64,000 nt of DNA from Colwellia psychrerythraea. Its GTDB lineage: Bacteria > Pseudomonadota > Gammaproteobacteria > Enterobacterales > Alteromonadaceae. Position 1 is the first letter of the stretch. The number at the start of each line of letters is the position of its first letter. Under the pieces are notes generated by a model. The model was not told the DNA's origin. It worked only from the letters and a program-made list of their open reading frames with translations, and ran no database searches. The stretch spans positions 1-64,000 of the forward strand of contig NZ_JQED01000007.1 of assembly GCF_000764225.1 (NCBI RefSeq), in the 5' to 3' direction. Shown in pieces: positions 36,532-46,165 of the stretch. Made by a program: the position numbers and the translations under genes.

Positions 36532-36555
36532 TTGATAATTGATAATTGATAATTT
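36531..36555. repeat. Short tandem repeat of ATTGATA
   Basis: Three contiguous copies of the 7-bp unit ATTGATA, plus a partial fourth, lie directly after the HIT gene stop codon. It is a simple repeat open to slippage. Confidence 0.8.
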
Positions 36556-36583
36556 AATCCGATTGATATTCTCAAATTGAAAT

Positions 36584-36624
36584 AAAAAGCCTCAATATGC
36601 TAATTGCTTATTGGGGCTTTTTTA
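36584..36624. terminator. Bidirectional terminator between HIT and methionine gamma-lyase genes
   Basis: AAAAAGCCTCAAT (36584-36596) pairs with ATTGGGGCTTTTT (36610-36622) with one G-U pair. A-rich and T-rich flanks allow termination from both convergent sides. Confidence 0.75.
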
Positions 36625-36690
36625 TATGATATGTATAAGGTTTAGTACCTATTGGTAGTATTGATGTTCAGTTGTTAATAATACAACGAC

Positions 36691-37932
36691 TTATGCCGCA
36701 TTATTTGCTTGATTAATATTGGTGATTTTTTTGCTGCTTTGCTGTTTTACCTTGGCTAAAGCTTGCGTTAAATCGCTAATGATATCGTCGACATTTTCTA
36801 AACCGACAGAGATCCTAATTAAGCTATCGCTTATGCCAGCATCAGCTCTTTCTTCGGGGGTATAAGGCGAGTGAGTCATTGAAGCTGGATGTTGAATTAA
36901 TGACTCTGCATCGCCTAAGCTAACGGCTATTGAAAAGAGCTCCATTGAATCAATAAAAGTTTTTCCACCTGCAAGGTTGGTATTTAATTCAAAAGCAATC
37001 ACGCCACCTGCAGCTTTCATTTGATTACCCACAAACTTATGTCCTGAATGGCTTTTAAGACCTGGGTAAAAAACTTCATCAACCATAGGGTGTTGTTCTA
37101 AAAATTCAGCCACTGTTTGTGCATTGTTGCAATGTCTGTCCATTCTAATTGGTAAGGTCTTAAGGCCACGCATGATTAACCAAGCATCATGAGGACTTAT
37201 GGTAGCGCCGATATCTTTAAGTGTTGTCATTTTTATTTCATTGATCATTTCAAAATTGGCACATACGATGCCCGCAACAACATCCCCATGACCATTAAGG
37301 TATTTAGTTGCGCTATGTAATACAATATCAGCACCAAATCTTGCCGGTTGTTGTAAAACAGGAGTAAGAAAAGTGTTATCAACAATTGATAATAAGTTGT
37401 ACTCTTTGGCAATGGCACAAATTTTTTCTAAATCTAATACCACCAAGTTTGGATTGATAGGTGTCTCTAGAAAGACTAGTTTAGTATTTTCTTTGATGGC
37501 TGCTTTGATATTGTCTGGCTCAGTCATATCAACAAAGGTCACATCAATATTAAATTTCTTCAGCATGTGGCTCATTAGCGCAAATGAGCAACCATATACC
37601 GCTTTAGATGAAATCATATGATCGCCAGCTTGTAAGTTGGTCAATAACGCTGCTGATACTGCCGCCATACCTGTAGCAGTTGCTGCTGCATCATCCATGC
37701 ATTCCATGGCTGCAACGCGTTGCTCTAATTGGCGAGTTGTTGGGTTGCCTAAGCGCGTGTAGATGTAACCTTCGCTTTCACCGGCAAAACGATCGCCACC
37801 TTGCTGAGCATTATCGAAGATAAAAGTAGATGTTTGATATAAAGGCGTAGCAAGCGAGCCAAACTGTGTATCATTAATTCTGCCGGCGTGAATAGCATTA
37901 GTTTCAATATTTTTGCTCTTAAACTGGGTCAT
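36691..37932 (-). CDS. megL: Methionine gamma-lyase
   Basis: A 413-aa PLP enzyme of the Cys/Met metabolism family that splits methionine to methanethiol, ammonia and 2-oxobutyrate. The PLP Lys is K210 (HSATKYLNGHGD). Cys115 in the AVYGCSFALM segment corresponds to the active-site Cys that marks methionine gamma-lyases rather than cystathionine synthases or lyases. FSIAVSLGDAESLIQHPASMTHS is also typical. I took the ATG at 37932 over 37956, since a purine-rich stretch precedes only the former and the family starts there. It is divergent from the tyrR-type gene. Confidence 0.88.
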   Translation of the reverse strand: MTQFKSKNIETNAIHAGRINDTQFGSLATPLYQTSTFIFDNAQQGGDRFAGESEGYIYTRLGNPTTRQLEQRVAAMECMDDAAATATGMAAVSAALLTNLQAGDHMISSKAVYGCSFALMSHMLKKFNIDVTFVDMTEPDNIKAAIKENTKLVFLETPINPNLVVLDLEKICAIAKEYNLLSIVDNTFLTPVLQQPARFGADIVLHSATKYLNGHGDVVAGIVCANFEMINEIKMTTLKDIGATISPHDAWLIMRGLKTLPIRMDRHCNNAQTVAEFLEQHPMVDEVFYPGLKSHSGHKFVGNQMKAAGGVIAFELNTNLAGGKTFIDSMELFSIAVSLGDAESLIQHPASMTHSPYTPEERADAGISDSLIRISVGLENVDDIISDLTQALAKVKQQSSKKITNINQANNAA

Positions 37933-38235
37933 AGCTTCTCTTCTATAAGGTGTCATTATTATTGTTATGTATTATTTGATATTAGCTGAATGATTTATTA
38001 CGGCTATATCAGTAAACTGTCATGGTGAGCCGATGTTTCTTTCACTCTTTCAATACTTAATAGGTAGCAACTATACTGCCAACTAATTAAACCCCTTATT
38101 TATCAAGGTGATACGGTGTTTTCTAATTAATTACCTAGATAGATGTACTAAAAATATTACAATACGTTTTTTTGTTTTACCTCTAGAGCAAGCAATAACT
38201 AGTTATTGACTGTTTTAAAAGAATAAATACTGGTT

Positions 38236-38270
38236 GTACTATAATTATTACTGTGTAATATTTGTAGTAC
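38236..38270. promoter_or_regulatory. Imperfect 35-nt palindrome before the tyrR-type gene
   Basis: GTACTATAATTATTAC (38236-38251) and GTAATATTTGTAGTAC (38255-38270) pair at 14 of 16 positions about a 3-nt centre. TATAAT (38240-38245), a possible -10 box, lies in the left arm. It could be an operator for autoregulation. It does not match the TyrR box consensus known from E. coli. Confidence 0.5.
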
Positions 38271-38295
38271 GTTTTATTTGTAGATGTGTCATTTT

Positions 38296-39894
38296 ATGCG
38301 TGTTGTTATTGAATCAAGCGATAGAATAGGTATTTCCCAAGAAATATTAGCGATATTTGCCAAGCAAGCATGGAATTTAAAAGCGGTAGAAATTATCAGC
38401 TGCTTTACTTATGTCCATGTTGAATATGCAGCCTTAACGCTTTCGTCAATTAGAGAATGTTTAGCCTCGGTTGCTGGTGTAAAAAGTGTAGAGATAATTA
38501 ACTTATTGCCAAGTGAGCAACGAGAAAGTCATTTACAGGCTTTATTAGATAAAATGCCAGAGCCTATTATTGATGTTGATAATAATGGACTTATTTTGGC
38601 CATGAATAAGGCAAGCAATAAGCTTAAGCCGTCAACCGCTTCAATTGAACCTGAGTTGACGATAACGGATTACTTGGGCAAACCAATCGATGCATTTCTT
38701 GGGCAAATAAATAAAGTTATACTTAGTAATGCTGCCACTAGCCAAGCAGTGACTATTAAAGGGAAGGCGTACATCCTTGATATAAGTCCAGTCGTATCAA
38801 GTCACAGCTCAACATTAGCGCAAAACAAAACTGAGCAAGTAAGTGGCTCAGTGTTACTTTTTCGTTCGATGAATACCTTAGGGCGTCAAATTTCATTAAT
38901 GCAAAGTCATCAAGATCACAGTTTTGATAGTATTATTGGTGAATCAAAAAGCATCAGTTTAATAAAGGCACAGAGTCAGCGATTTGCTGAATTAGATTTA
39001 CCAGTATTAATCAGTGGAGAAACAGGTACAGGTAAAGAGTTAATCGCTCGGGCATTACATCAAGCAAGTTCAAGATCTAAAGCGCCATTTTTAGCGATCA
39101 ACTGCTCAGCATTACCTGAACATTTATTAGAAAGTGAGTTATTTGGTTATGCCGGAGGCGCATTTACTGGGGCGCAAAAGGGCGGTAAACCCGGATTAAT
39201 TGAACTGGCTGAAGGAGGTTGTCTATTTTTAGATGAAATTGCAGAAATGTCACCGTATTTACAAGCAAAATTGTTGCGCTTCTTACAAGATCTAACTTAT
39301 CGTCGTGTTGGCGGTACTAAAGAGCTGCTTGCGAATATTCGTATTGTCAGTGCCAGTCATCAAGACTTAGCCAAACTAATCAGTCAAAAAACTTTTCGTG
39401 AAGATCTTTATTATCGATTAAATGTGCTTAGCATTGATTTGCCACCCCTAAGAGAGCGTATGGCAGACATGAATTTATTAGCTAACTTGTTTATTGAAAA
39501 TGCGGCTAAACAAGTTAATAACAGTCAACAGGCTGATATACCAAAGCCAAAACTTACTGCACAAGCACTGAGTTTATTACAGGGCTTTGCTTGGCCAGGA
39601 AATATTAGGCAATTACAGAATGTTTTATTCAGTGTTGTTGCCTTAAATAGTGGCGGTGATATTTGTGCCGAAGATTTATTACAAGTTCTCAATAAGCACG
39701 CTGGTAACCAGCAACTTGGGAGTGATATTGATATTCAGGCGATTAAAGACTGGTCTAGTGCTCAAGCAGAGTTTGAAACTAAATTACTTACTCAGCTACA
39801 TCCATTATTTCCGACAACACGAAAACTAGCTGAGCGCTTGAGTGTATCGCATAATAAGATAGCAATGAAATTAAGAGAACATGATATAAAATAA
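38296..39894 (+). CDS. tyrR: TyrR-type sigma54-family regulator
   Basis: A 532-aa regulator of aromatic amino acid genes. An N-terminal ACT domain (MRVVIESSDRIGISQEILAI) is followed by PAS at about 78-190 and an AAA+ domain at about 210-435 with Walker A (GETGTGKE) and Walker B (CLFLDEIAEM). A Fis-like HTH lies at the C-terminus (TTRKLAERLSVSHNKIAMKL). Alignment by eye to E. coli TyrR is good throughout. Unlike E. coli TyrR, as I recall its sequence, the GAFTGA loop that contacts sigma54 is intact. The start is placed at 38296, where the ACT domain begins. A start at 38284 is also possible. Confidence 0.92.
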   Translation: MRVVIESSDRIGISQEILAIFAKQAWNLKAVEIISCFTYVHVEYAALTLSSIRECLASVAGVKSVEIINLLPSEQRESHLQALLDKMPEPIIDVDNNGLILAMNKASNKLKPSTASIEPELTITDYLGKPIDAFLGQINKVILSNAATSQAVTIKGKAYILDISPVVSSHSSTLAQNKTEQVSGSVLLFRSMNTLGRQISLMQSHQDHSFDSIIGESKSISLIKAQSQRFAELDLPVLISGETGTGKELIARALHQASSRSKAPFLAINCSALPEHLLESELFGYAGGAFTGAQKGGKPGLIELAEGGCLFLDEIAEMSPYLQAKLLRFLQDLTYRRVGGTKELLANIRIVSASHQDLAKLISQKTFREDLYYRLNVLSIDLPPLRERMADMNLLANLFIENAAKQVNNSQQADIPKPKLTAQALSLLQGFAWPGNIRQLQNVLFSVVALNSGGDICAEDLLQVLNKHAGNQQLGSDIDIQAIKDWSSAQAEFETKLLTQLHPLFPTTRKLAERLSVSHNKIAMKLREHDIK

Positions 39895-39897
39895 TGG

Positions 39898-40008
39898 TTA
39901 AGTGTAATTGAAACTTTCTTCATCAGTATAAGTAAAGACTAAAATTTCACTCTCATCTTGTAGTTTTACGCAATAATCGGTAGCGTATTCACATAGCGTA
40001 TGTTTCAT
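39898..40008 (-). CDS. Possible 36-aa small protein
   Basis: The frame encodes 36 residues, reading MKHTLCEYATDYCVKLQDES and on to EESFNYT, acidic overall with two Cys. AAGGAT lies 7 nt before the ATG, a good ribosome-binding site. It lies in the gap between the tyrR-type and protein kinase genes, divergent from the kinase and ending 4 nt after the tyrR stop. No family was recognised. The evidence is only the frame and ribosome-binding site. Confidence 0.4.
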   Translation of the reverse strand: MKHTLCEYATDYCVKLQDESEILVFTYTDEESFNYT

Positions 40009-40049
40009 TTACGAATCCTTTTCTTATCTCTTAACAATAGAAACAACTT

Positions 40050-41885
40050 GTGACTAATAAAAAATTACAGCATTTCTACATTGCCCAAGAGCAATCTATC
40101 TACTTACTTAGTCATAAAGATGCGACTAAGTTAAAACAATGGGTTGATCTTTGTCAGCAGCAATTAAAGCAACTTGGCTTTGAAGATGTTGCACTATTGG
40201 GCAAAGGTGCCTATGGTTTCGTTTTCTCGGCTATCAAGCACAAAAGTTCTTCTGCAGTGCAATTACCTGTGGTATTTAAGTTTTCACGTATTAATTTGCC
40301 CCAACATGTACAAGATAGGTTAGCGGAAGAGGCTGAAATTCAAGGGCAGCTAAGTCATCCACAGATTCCAGAAGTGATTGATTATCAGAAAATCAAGCGG
40401 CAATCAATTCTGCAAATGACGCGAGCACCAGGCATAGATCTAGAGCAATTGTCACTGCAAGTAGGACCACTAGCGCCAGAGTTAGTGGTCAGTATTGCCT
40501 TGCAATTGGCAGATATTTTGTTGTATTTACGTCAAGCCAATAATCATCGTCAGTTAAAACCTATTGTACATGGTGACATAAAACCTTCTAACTTGGTTTT
40601 TGATAAAAGCACGAGCAAAGTACAACTAATTGATTGGGGGTCATCGGTTAGTGCACAACTTGATTGTGACAAACAAAGTACCAGTACCAATGTTATGGAT
40701 CTAATGAGCAGTGATTTACAACATAGCAATGCACGTTTAGGTGATGTTTATTTTATTGGGCCTGAGCAGTTAAATGGTGGTTTATCAAGTCCGCGTTTTG
40801 ATGAACAAGGTTTAGCGGCGACGTTATATGCACTTGCATCTGGTCAGTCTTGCCGCTATGGCGTAAAAGTGATACCACCTAATGCGCTAGGTTTACCTAA
40901 ACTACTCGCGCAAGTGTTAACGGGGATGTTAAGCGATGATGAGAAACTAAGAGCGCAAGCGGGTGATTATTTTTTTAATCACCTTACTTACCTTAAGCAA
41001 GTTGTGCTTGCCGATAAGCCAACCAAGTTTAATGCCATTGCAAAAATTCCTGTTTGGATAAAGCCGCAGAGTGAGCAAATTGATACCGTAGTGTACGGCT
41101 CGCGCAAATCATTTTTACGCGAGCAAACCGGGCAGGATAGTTTAGCAAATATTGATGATGCACAGTTAGATAAATACTACAAAAACTACCTTATGGGCAT
41201 GGGCGATAACGAGAAAGCTTTTATTGCTGCATTAAGCAGGCTGGGTAATTTTCCGGTGGTTGGCGGCATTGCCATTCGTTGGGCGAAAGAGGGCGTTTAT
41301 ATTGACTCTAACTTAACCTTATTTGATGAAGCACTGAAAACCTCTTTTACCAGTGCAGTAAACAATATTATTTATTTGGCTCAGGGCATATTTCGTGTCG
41401 GTATGTTCAAAAGTTGCTTGTTCAATGCTAGAAATACTCTTCACGTAGAGCGGTCTAACGAAAACCAGCCATTTATTGCCGATGAAGCTCAAGAAATACC
41501 ATTTGAAGTCAGTGATGTACCTGATGTTGATGATATAACACGCTTACACTCTTATTTTGAAGATGGTAAAGATCCTGATGAATATTTACACCTGCCAGAT
41601 GAGCTTATGTCTGTTTTGGCAGAGTTAAATTTAATTCATCATACTGGCTGTATTATTTTTGAAGTACTACCCAAACATTTAAAGATACATAGTTATTTAA
41701 TGTTATTAAATCATGAGAAAGAAACAGAGTTTACCGACTGTTTAGCTAAAGTACTGGCATTGTTACCGACAATTGACGGTGTTGGTATTTCAGGTTTTAT
41801 GAAGCTTCCCTACAAAGATACTCGCTTTTTTGAACACATCAGCAGTATGCCTGACAAGTTTTATCCGAAAAACCCTAAGTTGTAA
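40050..41885 (+). CDS. Atypical serine/threonine protein kinase
   Basis: A 611-aa protein with a eukaryotic-like kinase domain at about 45-315. It has the glycine loop GKGAYGFVF (51-59), VVFKF with Lys77, HGDIKPSN (174-181: HGD in place of HRD) and DWG (195-197: in place of DFG). Asp176, Lys178, Asn181 and Asp195 are all present, so activity is plausible. The C-terminal 290 residues match nothing I recognise and contain no clear membrane segment. It starts at GTG with a weak ribosome-binding site. No phosphatase gene is nearby. Targets are unknown. Confidence 0.85.
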   Translation: MTNKKLQHFYIAQEQSIYLLSHKDATKLKQWVDLCQQQLKQLGFEDVALLGKGAYGFVFSAIKHKSSSAVQLPVVFKFSRINLPQHVQDRLAEEAEIQGQLSHPQIPEVIDYQKIKRQSILQMTRAPGIDLEQLSLQVGPLAPELVVSIALQLADILLYLRQANNHRQLKPIVHGDIKPSNLVFDKSTSKVQLIDWGSSVSAQLDCDKQSTSTNVMDLMSSDLQHSNARLGDVYFIGPEQLNGGLSSPRFDEQGLAATLYALASGQSCRYGVKVIPPNALGLPKLLAQVLTGMLSDDEKLRAQAGDYFFNHLTYLKQVVLADKPTKFNAIAKIPVWIKPQSEQIDTVVYGSRKSFLREQTGQDSLANIDDAQLDKYYKNYLMGMGDNEKAFIAALSRLGNFPVVGGIAIRWAKEGVYIDSNLTLFDEALKTSFTSAVNNIIYLAQGIFRVGMFKSCLFNARNTLHVERSNENQPFIADEAQEIPFEVSDVPDVDDITRLHSYFEDGKDPDEYLHLPDELMSVLAELNLIHHTGCIIFEVLPKHLKIHSYLMLLNHEKETEFTDCLAKVLALLPTIDGVGISGFMKLPYKDTRFFEHISSMPDKFYPKNPKL

Positions 41886-41924
41886 GCTGTTGTGTAATGA
41901 TTAGCTAGCTGAAATAGAGGGTAT

Positions 41925-41961
41925 AAAAAAGCCAGCGAGGCAAGTTATGCAACGCTGGCTT
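41925..41961 (-). terminator. Terminator of the TonB-dependent receptor gene
   Basis: AAGCCAGCG (41929-41937) pairs with CGCTGGCTT (41953-41961). On the minus strand the stem is followed by a run of U (A-run 41925-41930). It may also serve the kinase gene. Confidence 0.8.
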
Positions 41962-41984
41962 ATTGTTTGTGCTACTAACTACCG

Positions 41985-44438
41985 TTAGAAGTTATATGAA
42001 GCTCTTACGTAATATTCACGTCCAGCAAGTGAGAACGGGAAGCTAGTCCAACCGTACTTGAAGCCAAGGTCAGTAAATGGTGAACCATTTGCGCCCCATT
42101 CATCAGGGTACTCATCAGTTAAGTTAAGTACACCACCACTAATATTTACATTATCAGTTACTTGCCATTGCGCAGTTAGGTCAAATAAGCTTTTAGCACC
42201 CCAAGTATTTTCAGGCGTACCGTAAGATGCTGATGTTACTTCACCGTAATAAGTCATTCGACCTGTTACCGACCAGCTGTCCATATCAAACATAGCTGAT
42301 AAAGAGGCTCTATCTTGAGGCTGTGCTTTTTCTACTAATAGTCTTTGTGCGTTATCAAAAACAACTTCATTTGGAACGATTGAAGAAGAAGTATTAATCG
42401 CACTGACTTCAGTATTGTTATGGTGATAAGAAAGCTCATAGACAACATCCATGCTGCTCAATTCTTGGGTATATTGGTTTACCCAATCAAGACCAAAGGT
42501 TTCACTATCAATAGCATTAGTGAAAATTGAAACATTTTTAACCCCATCTAACGACTCACCTGGACCAGAGTGGCGATCGAAGAAAGCATCAATATCTGTG
42601 TTAATTCCACGAGAAATATTACCAGAGTATACAATACGATCATCGATATCGATTTGATAAACATCTAGCGTTGATGAGTAGTTACCATTGGTGTATACAA
42701 CACCCACAGAGAAGTTAGTAGAATTCTCTTCTTTTAAGTCAGTAAAACCTAATTCTTCAGCTAAGGCTTCATTTGGACGTAAAGTGACTAAATCAGCTAG
42801 TTCACCATTATCTAATGAAATTGAACGTTGAGTGAAGTTAGCTTGTTGCATACCTGGTGCACGATAGCCTGTTGAGGCTGAAGCACGAATAGCAAGGTTA
42901 TCTGTTAAGCTTAAATGAGTCGATAATTTACCAATAACTGTGCTACCAAAGTCATCATAGTCTTCATAACGAACGGCTGCAGCGACTAACCAATCTTCAG
43001 TGATTGCTGTTTCAGTATCAAAATACAAAGCAAAACTATTTCTATCAGTATCTATCGCCATCTCAGGGCTGTAACCTTGGAAACCTTGCATACCAGGAGT
43101 CGTTATATCACCGCCAGTACAAGCTGTCATTGCTGGGTCACCTGTAGGGTTAACAGATTCAGCACAAAGAGTATCGCCACGTGCATACGTGACCATGTCA
43201 CCGGCTTCTTGAGCAAAACCATCTACACGAAATTCTGCGCCAAAAGCAATCGAGGTTTCATCATAAAAACCTAAATCTACTGCAGTTACTGCATCAAGAT
43301 TAAAGGTAGTTTGACTATAAATTAGTGCGCCATCATAGGCTGATGTTGGGCTATCTGGACCGTAACTTGCGTTTAGTGACTCTAAGTTACTGAACTCAAA
43401 TCTATTCTCGCCTGTTACGACACTGGCATCTAAATCCCAGTCTGCAACTTGTGTTTTAAAACCTACAGCAACAGAGTAATCTTCTGATTTTGAGCCAAGT
43501 TTTGGTGTTACACCTTCAGGGTATAATGAACTCCATACGCGGTTATCATCAGCAGGACGGTAAAAACCTAGAGATTCACCTTCTTTACTGGTAAAACCAC
43601 CGAAGGCGTATAACTCACTGCTTTCACCTATATCGTAAGAAAAGTTTGCCCAAAGACTACTCATTTCAGTTGCTGCTTCACCAACAAGTAATAACTGACG
43701 AGGTTCGTCAATGGCGTCAAACCATGTCGTCGGTGTTGCGCGATTCATTTCTTCATTATCAGCGTATTCAAAGGTTAGGTTTAACGTGCCTTTTTCACCA
43801 ATATTAAAGCCATAGTTACCACCAAATTCAGTTGATTCACCGTCACCTTCACTCGTTTGGCCGTATTGTGCCCAAACACTACCGCCTAAATCATCTTTTA
43901 AAACTAGGTTAATAACACCTGCAATAGCATCAGAGCCATACTGAGCTGCGGCGCCATCACGTAATATTTCTATGTGTGAAATAGCTGTCATAGGAATGGA
44001 GCTTAAATCTGTACCCGCACTACCGCGACCAACATTCTCTTGCACTGCAACGACTGCTTGTTGATGACGACGCTTGCCGTTGATTAATACTAATACTTGA
44101 TCTGGCCCTAAGCTACGTAATGTCGCTGGACGCATTAAATCTTGTCCATCAGAAGTAGTGGTATTGTTCATGTTAAATGAAGGTGCCAACTTTCGTAACA
44201 TATCAGGTGTACTAGTTGCACCTGAATTTTTGATTGCTTCTGATGAAATAATATCTATTGGGGAAGGGCTGTCGGCAACAGTACGGTTAGATATACGTGT
44301 ACCAACACTGACTATACGTTCAATGTCAGCATGTTCTGCTCCAGCAGAAGTGTCCTTTTCAGCTGCAAAAGTTGCCGTGCTACCTAAAGACAGGCAGACG
44401 GACAGTGCTAGCGTACTGTAGTTAAAACGTTTTTTCAT
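41985..44438 (-). CDS. TonB-dependent receptor
   Basis: An 817-aa outer-membrane receptor. The signal peptide is at 1-25 (cleavage near TFA-AEK). A TonB box-like region with IERIVSVGTRI (about 39-49) and a plug with TPDMLRKLAPSFNMN, RSLGPDQVLVLINGKRRH and EILRDGAAAQYGSDAIAGVINLVLK follow. The barrel ends in an aromatic residue (REYYVRASYNF). The plug style is that of general siderophore/organic substrate receptors. It has no neighbouring enzyme that points to a substrate. It is convergent with the kinase gene. Confidence 0.92.
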   Translation of the reverse strand: MKKRFNYSTLALSVCLSLGSTATFAAEKDTSAGAEHADIERIVSVGTRISNRTVADSPSPIDIISSEAIKNSGATSTPDMLRKLAPSFNMNNTTTSDGQDLMRPATLRSLGPDQVLVLINGKRRHQQAVVAVQENVGRGSAGTDLSSIPMTAISHIEILRDGAAAQYGSDAIAGVINLVLKDDLGGSVWAQYGQTSEGDGESTEFGGNYGFNIGEKGTLNLTFEYADNEEMNRATPTTWFDAIDEPRQLLLVGEAATEMSSLWANFSYDIGESSELYAFGGFTSKEGESLGFYRPADDNRVWSSLYPEGVTPKLGSKSEDYSVAVGFKTQVADWDLDASVVTGENRFEFSNLESLNASYGPDSPTSAYDGALIYSQTTFNLDAVTAVDLGFYDETSIAFGAEFRVDGFAQEAGDMVTYARGDTLCAESVNPTGDPAMTACTGGDITTPGMQGFQGYSPEMAIDTDRNSFALYFDTETAITEDWLVAAAVRYEDYDDFGSTVIGKLSTHLSLTDNLAIRASASTGYRAPGMQQANFTQRSISLDNGELADLVTLRPNEALAEELGFTDLKEENSTNFSVGVVYTNGNYSSTLDVYQIDIDDRIVYSGNISRGINTDIDAFFDRHSGPGESLDGVKNVSIFTNAIDSETFGLDWVNQYTQELSSMDVVYELSYHHNNTEVSAINTSSSIVPNEVVFDNAQRLLVEKAQPQDRASLSAMFDMDSWSVTGRMTYYGEVTSASYGTPENTWGAKSLFDLTAQWQVTDNVNISGGVLNLTDEYPDEWGANGSPFTDLGFKYGWTSFPFSLAGREYYVRASYNF

Positions 44439-45095
44439 GTTATAGACCCTTAAGTATTTTTATTAGGCTTGCTTTATAAGTGATAAATATTCATTTTTTG
44501 TTACTCATTAATCTATTATGAGTTGTTCTATTTGAATTTATTACCGCAAGTATTGTGTAACATAAATGAAAACTTTCATCGGCGCAATACTCACAGGAGT
44601 GAATTATTATTAAGTCATACTGAATGGTTATTTAGTCAGCGATACCTAACTGCATATAGTGTGAAATTTTCATTACAATATCTGGTCGGATCTGAACGGC
44701 GTTTTATCGTTCGCTAGTGTCAAATATTCGATTCTAAAGTGAATGCATAGTGAATAACTAAGCAAAATGATCTAGATAGTGTTTTTCATCTATCGATGTA
44801 AGCATAACAGGGCAGATATCGAGGTCTGAAAGCTGTGCCGTGCGTTAGAATTATTGTGAAATGATGGTATTTCAAATGTAGGACTTCGTACTTGTAACCT
44901 TGGTGCTTGGTTTAGTAAAGCGGCAATGCAAAGGTTAAATGTGAATCTAATGGCTGGTAGGTAACTAATTTCTTGTATGCTAATGTTTACAATATAGTGG
45001 TAAGTAAAGCTTACAGAAGTGGGTTATTTTGATTTTTATTATTCTACATCAATAAAACATTAAGTAAAAAATGTTAAGTGTTTTCGGTTTGAACT
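44439..45095. other. Gene-free upstream stretch of the receptor gene
   Basis: No gene or RNA gene was recognised. It should contain the promoter of the receptor (minus strand). A good consensus promoter or Fur-box-like palindrome was not seen. Codons in the short open frames here look random. Confidence 0.4.
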
Positions 45096-45124
45096 AAAAA
45101 AGCCAGTAGTGCTACTGGCTTTTC
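45096..45124 (-). terminator. Terminator of the lipB-lipA end of the operon
   Basis: AGCCAGTAG (45101-45109) pairs with CTACTGGCT (45112-45120), with an A-run on the plus strand at 45096-45100 that gives the U-tract on the minus-strand transcript. It lies 55 nt beyond the lipA stop. Confidence 0.8.
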
Positions 45125-45178
45125 AAAGCTAGAGAACAGGTTATTGTTCTGTCCTCGCTAGATTCTTAAAGTGAAAGC

Positions 45179-46165
45179 TTACTTAACCTCTTCACCCGCA
45201 GCTTGTTTGTCGGCATGGTAACTTGAACGAACAAGTGGACCACAAGCAGCGTGTTCAAAGCCCATTTTCTTTGCTTCACGTTCAAACATTGCAAAATCAT
45301 CTGGATGCACATAACGTTCAACGGCAAGGTGATCTTTACTTGGTTGTAGGTATTGACCAATGGTTAGCATAGTTACGCCATGATCCCTTAAGTCCTGCAT
45401 TACTTCCAGAATCTCTTCGTTAGTTTCGCCTAAACCAACCATCAAACCAGACTTTGTTGTTACACCAGGATTTGCTTCACCAAAACGTTTTAGTAAGTCT
45501 AATGACCACTGGTAATTAGCACCGGGACGCACTTTAGTATAAAGACGGGGTGCCGTTTCCATATTATGATTTAGAACGTGTGGTGGGTGTTGATTTAGTA
45601 TTTCCAGTGCACGGTCCATACGTCCACGAAAATCAGGTACTAATATCTCTACTTTAGTATTTGGTGCTTGTTCACCAATTTCTTTAACACAGTCAGCAAA
45701 TTGCTGTGCGCCACCATCACGTAAATCATCCCTATCAACTGAGGTAATAACTACGTATTTTAAGCCCATATCTTTAAGACTATCTGCTAATTTTTTCGGT
45801 TCATCTTTGCTTGGGGCTAGGGGACGGCCATGGCCAACATCACAAAATGGACAACGGCGTGTACAAATATCACCTAAGATCATAAAGGTGGCTGTACCAT
45901 GGTCAAAACATTCAGATAAATTAGGGCATGACGCTTCTTCACAAACAGAATGAAGGTCGTTTTTACGTAAGTTAGCTTTGATGTTATCAATACGTTCACT
46001 TGTGCGCGGTAGCTTGATACGTAACCAACTTGGTTTACGCAACATGGTCGCTTTCGTTGAACTAACAACTTTAATCGGGATGTGTGCTAATTTATCTGCA
46101 TCGCGAAATTTTTCGCCAGCAGCGCGATTGGCTGTTTTTGATTCTGAGGTTAAATCGTTACTCAT
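45179..46165 (-). CDS. lipA: Lipoyl synthase
   Basis: A 328-aa radical SAM enzyme that inserts two sulfurs into the octanoyl group on lipoyl domains. The radical SAM cluster is in [10 protein letters not shown] (about 103-112). The auxiliary cluster Cys residues are in [12 protein letters not shown] (about 75-86), and an RSSYHADK motif near the C-terminus supplies the Ser ligand. It overlaps lipB by eight bases and is the last gene of the operon. Confidence 0.97.
   Translation of the reverse strand: MSNDLTSESKTANRAAGEKFRDADKLAHIPIKVVSSTKATMLRKPSWLRIKLPRTSERIDNIKANLRKNDLHSVCEEASCPNLSECFDHGTATFMILGDICTRRCPFCDVGHGRPLAPSKDEPKKLADSLKDMGLKYVVITSVDRDDLRDGGAQQFADCVKEIGEQAPNTKVEILVPDFRGRMDRALEILNQHPPHVLNHNMETAPRLYTKVRPGANYQWSLDLLKRFGEANPGVTTKSGLMVGLGETNEEILEVMQDLRDHGVTMLTIGQYLQPSKDHLAVERYVHPDDFAMFEREAKKMGFEHAACGPLVRSSYHADKQAAGEEVK

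Noticed and set aside
36531..36555. ATTGATA tandem copies considered as iterons
   Set aside because: Only about three 7-bp copies, directly after a stop codon, with no replication gene near.
38284..38295. Four extra codons at the start of the tyrR-type gene
   Set aside because: The ACT domain begins at the ATG at 38296, as in E. coli TyrR. The upstream ATG has no ribosome-binding site, though it cannot be excluded.
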